From assembly GCA_964369965.1 (NCBI GenBank), contig CAYJGF010000002.1, positions 124,001-188,000 on the forward strand: DNA of 64,000 nt, read 5' to 3'. The stretch is from CAYJBH01 sp964369965 (GTDB lineage Bacteria > Bacillota > Clostridia > Oscillospirales > Ruminococcaceae). The translations under genes and the position numbers were made by a program. The notes under the pieces are model-generated. The model was not told the DNA's origin. It saw only the letters and a program-made list of their open reading frames with translations, and made no database searches. This document shows positions 1-6,037 of the stretch, one piece after another. Each line of letters starts with the position of its first letter. The stretch's first letter is position 1.

Positions 1-93
1 GCCGATATATTTGGGCTACAAAAAGAAGTCTCGGTAAATTTGAGCGATATAAAATCCATCTCAGTTATTGCCGATATAGCTATAAGGTTGTAA
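1..93 (+). CDS. C-terminal end of an unidentified protein (partial)
   Basis: The window opens inside an open reading frame whose last 30 codons are visible, ending in Ala-Ile-Arg-Leu and a TAA at 91-93. The visible part mixes charged and hydrophobic residues and carries no motif I recognise. The following zinc-ribbon gene is on the same strand about 95 bases later. No function can be assigned from this fragment. Confidence 0.5.
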   Translation, partial: ADIFGLQKEVSVNLSDIKSISVIADIAIRL

Positions 94-187
94 TATTATT
101 GAAAAATAAGTGAAAAATGGTCGAATTGTTTGCATTTATTATTATAATATGATAAAATGTATAAATAATAGTGTTGGAGATAGATTG

Positions 188-769
188 ATGTTATGTGAAA
201 AGTGCAACAAGGAGTTGCCGGACGATGCAGCCTTTTGCGGTTTTTGTGGAAATGCAACAAACACAAATGAGTTGTTGACCGGTGTGGTCAATCAAGAGGA
301 AGAGAGTGACGATATATTGACCGAGGTGGTCAACGACAATTCAATCCTCTCCTTGCCGGTTGATGAATTAATAGAGCCGGAGGTTATTTTGCCACAGGAA
401 GAAAAGGAGATAACCGCACAGGAGGATATATCAGACACAGATAAGGTTGATGAGGTTGTAAGCTATAGTCATTATTCCGGTGATTTAAATAAAGATATTT
501 TATCCGCAAACCCTGAAAAGATAATAAAAACCTCCACATTTTTCTTTATGATACTCGCTATGTTAGTCCCGGGTTTAAATATAGTGATGCTGCTAAGCTG
601 GAGCTTTTCCGAAAAGTTAAACCCCAACAGCCGAAACTTTGCGCGTGCGGCATTAATCTGGTTAAGCATTGGGATTGTGTTATGTATAATATCATTGGTT
701 GTGTTCATCATTTCATTTTTGAGTTATAGTGCATACATGGACGTGCCCTATCTCTACTTTGGGTTTTAA
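188..769 (+). CDS. zinc-ribbon domain membrane protein
   Basis: A 193-residue protein. It starts MLCEKCNKEL and has two CxxC pairs (CEKC and CGFC) in the first 20 residues, the classic short zinc ribbon. A long acidic linker rich in Glu, Asp and Val follows, then two hydrophobic segments near the C-terminus (roughly residues 117-140 and 155-180) that should sit in the membrane. The ATG at 188 is preferred because GGAGA lies just upstream; an in-frame ATG at 110 has no ribosome binding site. Two exact TTGACC-N5-GGTCAA palindromes lie in the linker, each encoding Leu-Thr-x-Val-Val-Asn. The stop overlaps the next start (TAATG), so translation is probably coupled. Similar zinc-ribbon membrane proteins are common in Clostridia without a known role. 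Confidence 0.8.
   Translation: MLCEKCNKELPDDAAFCGFCGNATNTNELLTGVVNQEEESDDILTEVVNDNSILSLPVDELIEPEVILPQEEKEITAQEDISDTDKVDEVVSYSHYSGDLNKDILSANPEKIIKTSTFFFMILAMLVPGLNIVMLLSWSFSEKLNPNSRNFARAALIWLSIGIVLCIISLVVFIISFLSYSAYMDVPYLYFGF
275..291. repeat. TTGACC-N5-GGTCAA palindrome, exact
   Basis: Exact copy with spacer ggtgt, in the linker of the zinc-ribbon gene; read as Leu-Thr-Gly-Val-Val-Asn. A second exact copy starts 42 bases later, in the same frame. Confidence 0.85.
317..333. repeat. TTGACC-N5-GGTCAA palindrome, exact
   Basis: Exact copy with spacer gaggt in the zinc-ribbon gene, read as Leu-Thr-Glu-Val-Val-Asn. With the copy at 275 it gives the linker an internal peptide repeat. Confidence 0.85.
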
Positions 770-1755
770 TGACCGCGGTGGTCATTCCGAACCTAAACGG
801 AGAAAAATGGTTAGGTGACAGCATTCGCTCGGTACTCGAGGGGAGCTGTAAAGACATTGAAATTGTGGTGGTTGATAACGGCAGTATCGACAAAAGTCGT
901 GAAATAATCGAGAGTTTTGCAGATGAGGGTGTCCGAGGGATATACCTCGATAAAAACACAGGTTTTTCTCGTGCGGTAAATCTCGGCATCATGCAGACAA
1001 AAGGGGAGTATGTTGCCCTCTTTAACAACGACGCATTCGCAAAAGAGCACTGGTTAAGTGAGCTTATAAAAACCATGGACACGTCGGAGGACATCTTTTC
1101 GGTGTCAAGCTTTATGTTGCAACACAAGGACAACAACCTGTGCGATGATGCCGGTGATTATGTTAATCTATTCGGTTGGGCGTGCAAAAGGGGCGACGGG
1201 CTGTTAGCCTCACGATACACAAAAGAGTGTGACGTGTTCACCGCGTGCGGCGGCGCCGCGCTATACAGACGCTCTATTTTAGAGGAAATAGGGCTGTTTG
1301 ACGAAACTTTTTTTGCGTATCTTGAGGATGTAGATATCGGTTGGCGCGCCAGATGTGCCGGTTATAGAAATGTATTTTGCCCCACCGCTATCTGCTCCCA
1401 CATCTGCAGTGCGACGACCGGTAGCAAATACAATGATTTTAAATCGGTTCAGAGCGGTCGCAATAATGTTTTATTACCATACAAAAATTTGCCGCTTTTC
1501 TTTTTATTAATCAATCTCCCTTATCTTATATTGGGATATCTTATCAAGGTGGTTTTTTTCCATATAAGGGGTTATGGCAGACCCTTTGTTCAGGGCATGA
1601 ACGAGGGGTTATCGCTACTTAAAAGTACAAAAAAATATCCTTTTAAGGCGAAAAATTTACTCTGTTACATAAAAAATGAGTGGAGTATGTTCTGCGGAAT
1701 TTTTGTTTACATAGACTACCGAATAAGGAGGTTTATCACCTCCAAAAATAACTAA
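769..1755 (+). CDS. family 2 glycosyltransferase
   Basis: A 328-residue GT-A fold glycosyltransferase of the rhamnosyltransferase-like GT2 group. Visible motifs are the N-terminal VVIPNLNG strand, the VVDNGSID nucleotide-sugar loop, NNDA (metal-binding DxD equivalent) near residue 83, and a LEDVDIGWR acceptor/catalytic-base block near residue 186. A hydrophobic stretch near 245-265 and a basic C-terminus suggest membrane association. It should move an activated sugar onto a cell-surface glycan or lipid carrier; donor and acceptor cannot be read from sequence. Its ATG overlaps the previous stop and lies inside a TGACC-N5-GGTCA palindrome, so there is no separate ribosome binding site and coupling is likely. 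The stop overlaps the convergent neighbour by 3 to 4 bases. Confidence 0.88.
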   Translation: MTAVVIPNLNGEKWLGDSIRSVLEGSCKDIEIVVVDNGSIDKSREIIESFADEGVRGIYLDKNTGFSRAVNLGIMQTKGEYVALFNNDAFAKEHWLSELIKTMDTSEDIFSVSSFMLQHKDNNLCDDAGDYVNLFGWACKRGDGLLASRYTKECDVFTACGGAALYRRSILEEIGLFDETFFAYLEDVDIGWRARCAGYRNVFCPTAICSHICSATTGSKYNDFKSVQSGRNNVLLPYKNLPLFFLLINLPYLILGYLIKVVFFHIRGYGRPFVQGMNEGLSLLKSTKKYPFKAKNLLCYIKNEWSMFCGIFVYIDYRIRRFITSKNN

Positions 1756-2294
1756 ACCACACGATTTTTAACCCCACCACCGAGTAAGGTGAGCAGTGAG
1801 GGTATGTCGGTTAAACTTTGTGATTTATAGATATATTCTATAGTTTTATCCTGATTGACCAGTATGGTCACCGGGAGTTGAACATTCTCTTTCAAGGAAC
1901 GCTCGAACTTGATGGAGTGTTTTTTTGCACCCTCAATAATACGCAGTGCCTCAATGGACAGCAGTGAAAGTGCAAACATTGCCTTGGGCAGGTCAAAGGC
2001 ACGGTACAAAACCGACTCCGCATCACAAATTAAGGGGAAATCAAAATGATTATAGCCACAAAATTCCTCCGGTTTTCCTTGCACTACACAGATAAGTTTT
2101 CGATTTCCACTTTTAAAATATCGATGATTTCGTCGCAGATGTTCAAGATGATAGGCGGTGAAAAGGCAATCGGAATCACGCAAAAACAGTATTGTGGCAC
2201 ACTGCGAGCCTATTGTTTCGTACAGCTCATTGTCGGCGGTGAGTGGTGTATCGTATCGGAAGTTAGGGAGCTTATCCCCGACCAAAAGTCGCAT
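1752..2294 (-). CDS. peroxiredoxin-like (AhpC/TSA-fold) protein
   Basis: A 180-residue protein with the AhpC/TSA-like layout: an N-terminal VGDKLPNFRYDT strand-loop, ATILFLRDSDC where the peroxidatic cysteine loop should be, a helix with HLEHLRRNH, and a C-terminal VTILVNQDKTIEYIY strand pair. The usual CPxC-type motif is reduced to one Cys followed by Leu-Phe-Thr, so a two-cysteine redox site at this position is lost. Peroxidase activity is therefore uncertain. The start at 2294 has a GAGGT ribosome binding site. A longer frame upstream runs into the structured element at 2350-2490 and is not coding. A 10-bp inverted repeat sits just before the ribosome binding site. Confidence 0.7.
   Translation of the reverse strand: MRLLVGDKLPNFRYDTPLTADNELYETIGSQCATILFLRDSDCLFTAYHLEHLRRNHRYFKSGNRKLICVVQGKPEEFCGYNHFDFPLICDAESVLYRAFDLPKAMFALSLLSIEALRIIEGAKKHSIKFERSLKENVQLPVTILVNQDKTIEYIYKSQSLTDIPSLLTLLGGGVKNRVV
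1855..1871. repeat. TTGACC-N5-GGTCAA palindrome, one mismatch
   Basis: Spacer agtat, last base C instead of A, within the peroxiredoxin-like gene. Confidence 0.6.
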
Positions 2295-2307
2295 ATATAC
2301 CTCATAA

Positions 2308-2333
2308 AATAATATAGTTATACCTATATTATT
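2308..2333. promoter_or_regulatory. inverted repeat in the leader of the peroxiredoxin-like gene
   Basis: Perfect 10-bp arms, AATAATATAG and CTATATTATT, around a 6-base loop. It lies 14 bases upstream of the start codon of the minus-strand gene, next to its GAGGT ribosome binding site. It could be a repressor operator or a hairpin in the mRNA leader. It is very AT-rich, so part of the symmetry may be chance. Confidence 0.4.
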
Positions 2334-2349
2334 GTACGAAATATGAAAA

Positions 2350-2490
2350 ATAAACAAAAAACCGCTATGCCGTCTGCACCGACAGTTACAACCCGCATGT
2401 TGCAGGGTGGGTATGCCAGGCGATACATTTCGCGCTCCCTTCTTCCGCCGTAGCGGGAGGTCTGCAATCCGTGTAGCGACCAAAGCCCCC
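2350..2490 (-). ncRNA. possible structured RNA or dispersed repeat
   Basis: A GC-rich island of about 140 bases in an AT-rich gap. Read on the minus strand it starts GGGGGCTTTGG and ends in GCATAGCGG followed by six T. It contains a stem ACCCTGCA-aca-TGCGGGT and a second possible stem CTCCC...GGGAG around a CGGCGGAAGAA loop. It does not resemble the SRP, 6S, tmRNA or RNase P cores I know. It could be a terminator-ended small RNA, a 5' leader of the peroxiredoxin-like gene, or a repeat element. Its apparent reading frame is fused to that gene but has no sensible start. Confidence 0.4.
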
Positions 2491-2568
2491 ATTTAAATAA
2501 CTTGTAGGATTATAATCGGTGCATCAATTCGTGCAAAGCAGTTTTATTTTTTGGGCTAAAAGTTCTTA

Positions 2569-2871
2569 TTATTCCTCGGTATCATCGGCTATGTCATACT
2601 CCTCCGACAAAATGTTTTCAAACATTTCAACAAGGGTATTAAGCTCTCTTTCGTCCTCGACAAGATCCATAAATTCCTCACCATCGACGATGGTGGAGCG
2701 CATGATCATAAATGCAATCTCCTCGTCCTCCGGCTCGTCCTCCTCGTCAAAGGGGATAACCGCGACATAATCGTTGTCGTTGTGTTCAAGTTGGGCGATG
2801 ATCTCAAATTCATACTCGTTCCCCTCATCGTCCATAAGGGTCACAAGATCGGGGGTGTACTCTTCACTCAT
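2569..2871 (-). CDS. DUF1292 family protein
   Basis: A 100-residue strongly acidic protein matching the small DUF1292 (YrzB-like) family: a start of the form LVTLxDDEGNEYEFE, a central YVAVIPFDEED block, and an acidic C-terminal helix ending EEYDIADDTEE. Its role is not known; homologues in Bacillus and Clostridia are small cytoplasmic proteins. It follows sigE on the same strand after 62 bases, where sigG is found in most sporulators. The start is the only ATG with a nearby GGAAA. Confidence 0.75.
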   Translation of the reverse strand: MSEEYTPDLVTLMDDEGNEYEFEIIAQLEHNDNDYVAVIPFDEEDEPEDEEIAFMIMRSTIVDGEEFMDLVEDERELNTLVEMFENILSEEYDIADDTEE

Positions 2872-2933
2872 AATTCGTTTCCATATTATTATTTTATCTT
2901 TTGATTATATAATACCTAAATTTTACTAAAATG

Positions 2934-3653
2934 TCAAGCCAACTGCTCAAGTTCATCGCGTAGATTTTTAATTATCTTTTTTTCAAGTCTTGAAATATAG
3001 CTTTGAGATATGCCAAGTTGGTCGGCGACCTCTTTTTGTGTTTTTTCCTCATGACCAAAAAGACCGAAACGCATTTCAATAATAGTACGCTCCTTTTCCG
3101 GCAATCTTTTGACAGCGAGTAGGAGTGTATTTTTTTCATCGGCGGTTTCCAGCTGCTTGCCCACAATGTCCTGTTCAGTGATAAGCACATCGGCGAGCCG
3201 CAGTTCATTACCGTCCGCATCGATGTTAAGCGCTTCATCTATGGAGGTTTCCAGCTTTCGGTTGCCGATTTTGCGCAGGTACATCAATATCTCATTTTCA
3301 ATACAGCGCGTTGCATACGTTGCAAACTTAATGTTTTTATCCGGGTTAAAGCTCGATACCGCTTTGATAAGACCTATCGTTCCTATCGAGATGAGATCTT
3401 CCACTACATTTCCACTCTGATCGAATTTTTTCGAGATATAGACCACCAACCGCAGATTGTGGATAATTAATAGATCGCGGCAGGACGGCTCACCGCGTTT
3501 TAAACCGGCGAAAACAACGCGTTCCTCCTCCTTGCTCAGCGGTGGGAGCAATTTTTCCGGCCCGTTAATATAGTATATATACTGTTCTGCCTGCAATGTA
3601 TAGACCGATTTTTTTACTATGTTTTTACTCAGTGACAACAGCTTTGTGAGCAT
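2934..3653 (-). CDS. sigE: sporulation sigma factor SigE (sigma-29 precursor)
   Basis: A 239-residue sigma-70 family factor with region 2 (EDLISIGTIGLIKAVSSFNPDK and FATYATRCIENEILMYLRK) near residues 85-130 and region 4 (ERTIIEMRFGLFG, then a helix-turn-helix QKEVADQLGISQSYISRLEK) near 190-230. The N-terminus before YYINGPEKLLPPLSKEEE is a hydrophobic, basic stretch of about 25 residues, the expected pro-sequence removed by SpoIIGA. In known sporulators SigE directs early mother-cell transcription, including spoIIIAA-AH. The start overlaps the end of spoIIGA by 29 bases, so translation is coupled. Identification rests on the spoIIGA neighbour as well as on sequence. The usual partner gene sigG is absent here. 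Confidence 0.93.
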   Translation of the reverse strand: MLTKLLSLSKNIVKKSVYTLQAEQYIYYINGPEKLLPPLSKEEERVVFAGLKRGEPSCRDLLIIHNLRLVVYISKKFDQSGNVVEDLISIGTIGLIKAVSSFNPDKNIKFATYATRCIENEILMYLRKIGNRKLETSIDEALNIDADGNELRLADVLITEQDIVGKQLETADEKNTLLLAVKRLPEKERTIIEMRFGLFGHEEKTQKEVADQLGISQSYISRLEKKIIKNLRDELEQLA

Positions 3654-4491
3654 GATTTAAAACCTCCATAAATTCCTTTGAGATAAGGCAGGACGCCCCT
3701 CCCAAGTTTATCGCATTTTTTGAAAAACAGAGCTTGACATTCTCTGTCTTTTTTTCGTTGACCACTACGGTCACCGGATATAACGTCGCTGTCAATTCCG
3801 ACCCTCCGACCCCTGTGAGCGGCAAAACCGATAGTTTATTGCTCGGCATACCGGTTGTAAAATATGTCTCAAGTGACAGCACCAGCTCGTCCGGTAGATT
3901 TTGCTTATTGTTCCTATATCCCATCAATATCAGCGGTGCATTTTGAAGTATATCTCGTGCAGCAAAACCACTGTCATATCTGCCGTGAGCCTTAAAAATA
4001 AGCTCTTGATAACAAAACTGCATTTCCAGCACATCGGTGTCATGGGAGGAGAAAATTCTTTTTATAATATTGACGACAAGGTATAAAAATGCGGTCGTTG
4101 CAATCAACATAAAAGCCGATATATCGAAATATACCTGAAGGTTATTGTCGGTATATTCACCCCCTGCAAACCTAAATAACAGCAAAAGCCCAGCCAACAG
4201 GCAGTTAAAAAGTATGTACCACAAGAAAATTTTTAGATAACCTTTTCGATTTGATTTAAATGCGACAATGATAATAAGTGCGGTTATCGAAAATTTTATC
4301 AGCAGCTGCAATAATAAGGGGGGAGAGGGCAAAAATATCATGAATGAGGCAACACCGCCGAGCATCGCCGCTATTATCAATCTTCGACGTTTGAATTTAA
4401 TTTCGGCTAACTGTGCGGTGCAAAGTAATAGAATATAGTTGATAATCACACCTTGCAAAAAAAGCATGTCTAAATATATAATTGTTTTCAA
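3625..4491 (-). CDS. spoIIGA: sigma-E processing peptidase SpoIIGA
   Basis: A 288-residue membrane-bound aspartic protease. The N-terminal half has about five hydrophobic helices (residues 5-27, 35-55, 58-78, 86-108, 122-145). The cytoplasmic C-terminal half carries Asp173-Ser-Gly, the protease D[ST]G motif. In Bacillus this enzyme sits in the septal membrane and cleaves the SigE pro-sequence once SpoIIR signals from the forespore. It is directly upstream of and overlaps sigE. A one-mismatch TTGACC-N5-GGTCAA palindrome is at 3758-3774. A possible Spo0A box and a MITE-like element lie upstream. Confidence 0.92.
   Translation of the reverse strand: MKTIIYLDMLFLQGVIINYILLLCTAQLAEIKFKRRRLIIAAMLGGVASFMIFLPSPPLLLQLLIKFSITALIIIVAFKSNRKGYLKIFLWYILFNCLLAGLLLLFRFAGGEYTDNNLQVYFDISAFMLIATTAFLYLVVNIIKRIFSSHDTDVLEMQFCYQELIFKAHGRYDSGFAARDILQNAPLILMGYRNNKQNLPDELVLSLETYFTTGMPSNKLSVLPLTGVGGSELTATLYPVTVVVNEKKTENVKLCFSKNAINLGGASCLISKEFMEVLNHAHKAVVTE
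3758..3774. repeat. TTGACC-N5-GGTCAA palindrome, one mismatch
   Basis: Spacer actac, last base C, within spoIIGA. Confidence 0.6.
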
Positions 4492-4527
4492 TAGTTTTCC
4501 CTTGAGTTTTGGTACTGTAGCGTCGTT

Positions 4528-4536
4528 TTTGTCAAC
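4528..4536 (+). promoter_or_regulatory. possible Spo0A box upstream of spoIIGA
   Basis: TTTGTCAAC matches 8 of 9 positions of the Spo0A box consensus TTTGTCRAA, about 40 bases upstream of spoIIGA. On the minus strand the same bases read GTTGACAAA, so this could instead be a -35 hexamer. In Bacillus spoIIGA is activated by phosphorylated Spo0A at a sigma-A promoter, which fits. A nine-base match alone is weak evidence. Confidence 0.35.
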
Positions 4537-4600
4537 AGCACTTATAGATATAAAACAAGTATATCAAAGCAGAAATAAAAATCTTGTCAGTGTGTGTAAT

Positions 4601-4842
4601 ACATTCAATTAACTTAAAAAACACTACATCTTCCCGGCATGAATTCCGTCTATCTGCGTTGTCGTCAATCGGTGAACGTAGTTTCGCGCGGTTTTTTTGG
4701 TATCGGCTGTTCGCCGATTGTACTTTGATTGGTGTCGGTTCTGGGTGGCAAGTTCGCGCAATACTGTGATTAGGTTTGCAATATACCGACCGCGAGAGGC
4801 GCGCTCGGCAATCTTGTAGCATTTTTCAAATTAATTGACTAT
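4601..4842 (-). mobile_element. MITE-like element, copy 1
   Basis: A 242-base noncoding element between spoIIGA and the Spo0A-like gene. It ends at 4831-4842 in TTAATTGACTAT and begins at 4601-4612 in ACATTCAATTAA, which matches the inverted end at 10 of 12 positions. Near one end (minus strand) is a conserved core, CGATTGACGACAACGCAGAT, shared with the copy at 31674-31894 in the opposite orientation. The interior holds hairpins such as ATCGGC-gaaca-GCCGAT. There is no transposase. Apparent reading frames inside it are not genes. This element fills most of the 447-base gap; I see nothing else in its last 96 bases. Confidence 0.65.
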
Positions 4843-4938
4843 GGATGGGATAAATAAAAAAACGCAATCTAAAAAGACTGCGTTTAGAAAAACGTAATTT
4901 ACAATAGATGCTTATTCAGTTTGTGTTAAAGAAAAACT

Positions 4939-5694
4939 TTATCCCAGACGCTCACCCCTAAGCTCCAGCCACATATGATTTGCAAGAGTTGCGACCATTT
5001 TCATGTTTGACGGGCGCTTTCTTGTAGTACGGTCGTAACCGAAATAATACATCTGATTTTTTAAAGATGCGTTATTCCATGCGGATTCAATGGCGTTTCG
5101 AACAATCTTTTCAATACAGGGTGCGCTGAGTTTAACCTCCTTTGCGATTTCGGGATATATCTCTTTTGTAATGGATATTTGAGATGTACCGCCACGAACA
5201 TATATTAGAATTGCCTTTTTAAGACAGGAATAACCTTGATAATCCGGGGAGAAAGACAGCTCTTGCAGATATTTTGTGACCAACAATTCATCACGCAAAA
5301 GACGAATATTGTCAGTTCTAAAGCAGGAAGAAATCTCAAAAATAGAATTAAATATAACCTCCTCGTCCTTTGGTTTGACAAAATAGTGGTCAAAGTCGTT
5401 TCTAATCAGCGTAGCCTCGATATGAGGGTTAATCTCCGGAAGAATTCCGAAAAATTTAACATCGCTAAAACCTGACAATTCATATCGTCGTTTGAGCTCC
5501 ACTGCGTCCATACCAGAGATAAAAACATCGGTTAGAACAGCATCATAAATCTCATTATGAAGGTGTTCAAGCAAAATAAAACCATCCGCTTCAACGGCAT
5601 AGACGTCGATTTTTACCCTGTCAAACAACTTTATTATTGTTTCGACGCAAAGTGTGGCAGGTTTAGCCAACAATATTTTCTGTATCTTTTTCAT
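4939..5694 (-). CDS. Spo0A-like response regulator with divergent receiver
   Basis: A 251-residue protein with a receiver domain (1-125) and a C-terminal Spo0A DNA-binding domain (about 140-250: CLKKAILIYVRGG, TKEIYPEIAKE, a recognition helix with CIEKIVRNAIESAWNN, then a FGYDRTTRKRPSN loop). Asp56 and Lys107 match the phospho-acceptor and conserved Lys, but the acidic pair at residues 10-11 of Bacillus Spo0A is Lys-Pro here, and the switch Thr/Ser is Pro. Phosphorylation is therefore doubtful. The ATG at 5694 has GAGG 7 bases upstream; an ATG 12 bases earlier has none. It may be the master sporulation regulator or a paralogue. It is not next to recN and spoIVB, where spo0A usually lies. Confidence 0.8.
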   Translation of the reverse strand: MKKIQKILLAKPATLCVETIIKLFDRVKIDVYAVEADGFILLEHLHNEIYDAVLTDVFISGMDAVELKRRYELSGFSDVKFFGILPEINPHIEATLIRNDFDHYFVKPKDEEVIFNSIFEISSCFRTDNIRLLRDELLVTKYLQELSFSPDYQGYSCLKKAILIYVRGGTSQISITKEIYPEIAKEVKLSAPCIEKIVRNAIESAWNNASLKNQMYYFGYDRTTRKRPSNMKMVATLANHMWLELRGERLG

Positions 5695-5729
5695 GACCAA
5701 CCTCATCTTTATTGTCTAAATTTTAACAT

Positions 5730-5757
5730 ATTATAATAGAAAATACAATACCTTCAA
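5730..5757 (-). promoter_or_regulatory. sigma-A-type promoter for the Spo0A-like gene
   Basis: On the minus strand TTGAAG (5757-5752) and TATAAT (5735-5730) are 16 bases apart, 36 bases upstream of the start codon. Confidence 0.5.
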
Positions 5758-5901
5758 TCAATATTTGTTAAACATTACCAGTATTTGCAATGAATTATGT
5801 GCAAAAGACAGAAATTTCGAAATTCTATGCATTAATATGTAGAAATTTGATGCAATTTATAATGCAATCATACAAAAATTCAGGAAAATGTACTTTAGTA
5901 A

Positions 5902-5930
5902 TTGCAAAAAGCAAAGAATTGATTTATAAT
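5902..5930 (+). promoter_or_regulatory. sigma-A-type promoter for the surface protein gene
   Basis: TTGCAA (5902-5907), 17 bases, TATAAT (5925-5930), about 107 bases before the start codon at 6038. Apart from this and the divergent promoter, the AT-rich gap 5695-6037 shows no gene; a 74-codon open frame in it has no ribosome binding site and low-complexity composition. Confidence 0.6.
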
Positions 5931-6037
5931 ACTGTTACGACAAACAAGTGCATATTAGTTAAATTTTTAACTAACTATGAGTACTTTTTGTTAATAGTAG
6001 AACATATTTCATGATTATTGAGAGGAGTGATTGTACT

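Noticed and set aside
2295..2492. N-terminal extension of the peroxiredoxin-like gene
   Set aside because: The added residues come from the GC-rich structured island; the ATG at 2294 has a proper ribosome binding site and gives the family N-terminus.
4532..4822. Open frames on both strands inside the first MITE-like element
   Set aside because: They arise from the repeat itself; similar peptides appear in the copy at 31.7-31.9 kb in another context, with no start signals.
5790..6014. Open frame of 74 codons upstream of the surface protein gene
   Set aside because: It has no ribosome binding site, overlaps both the promoter and the leader of the next gene, and its composition follows the AT-rich background.
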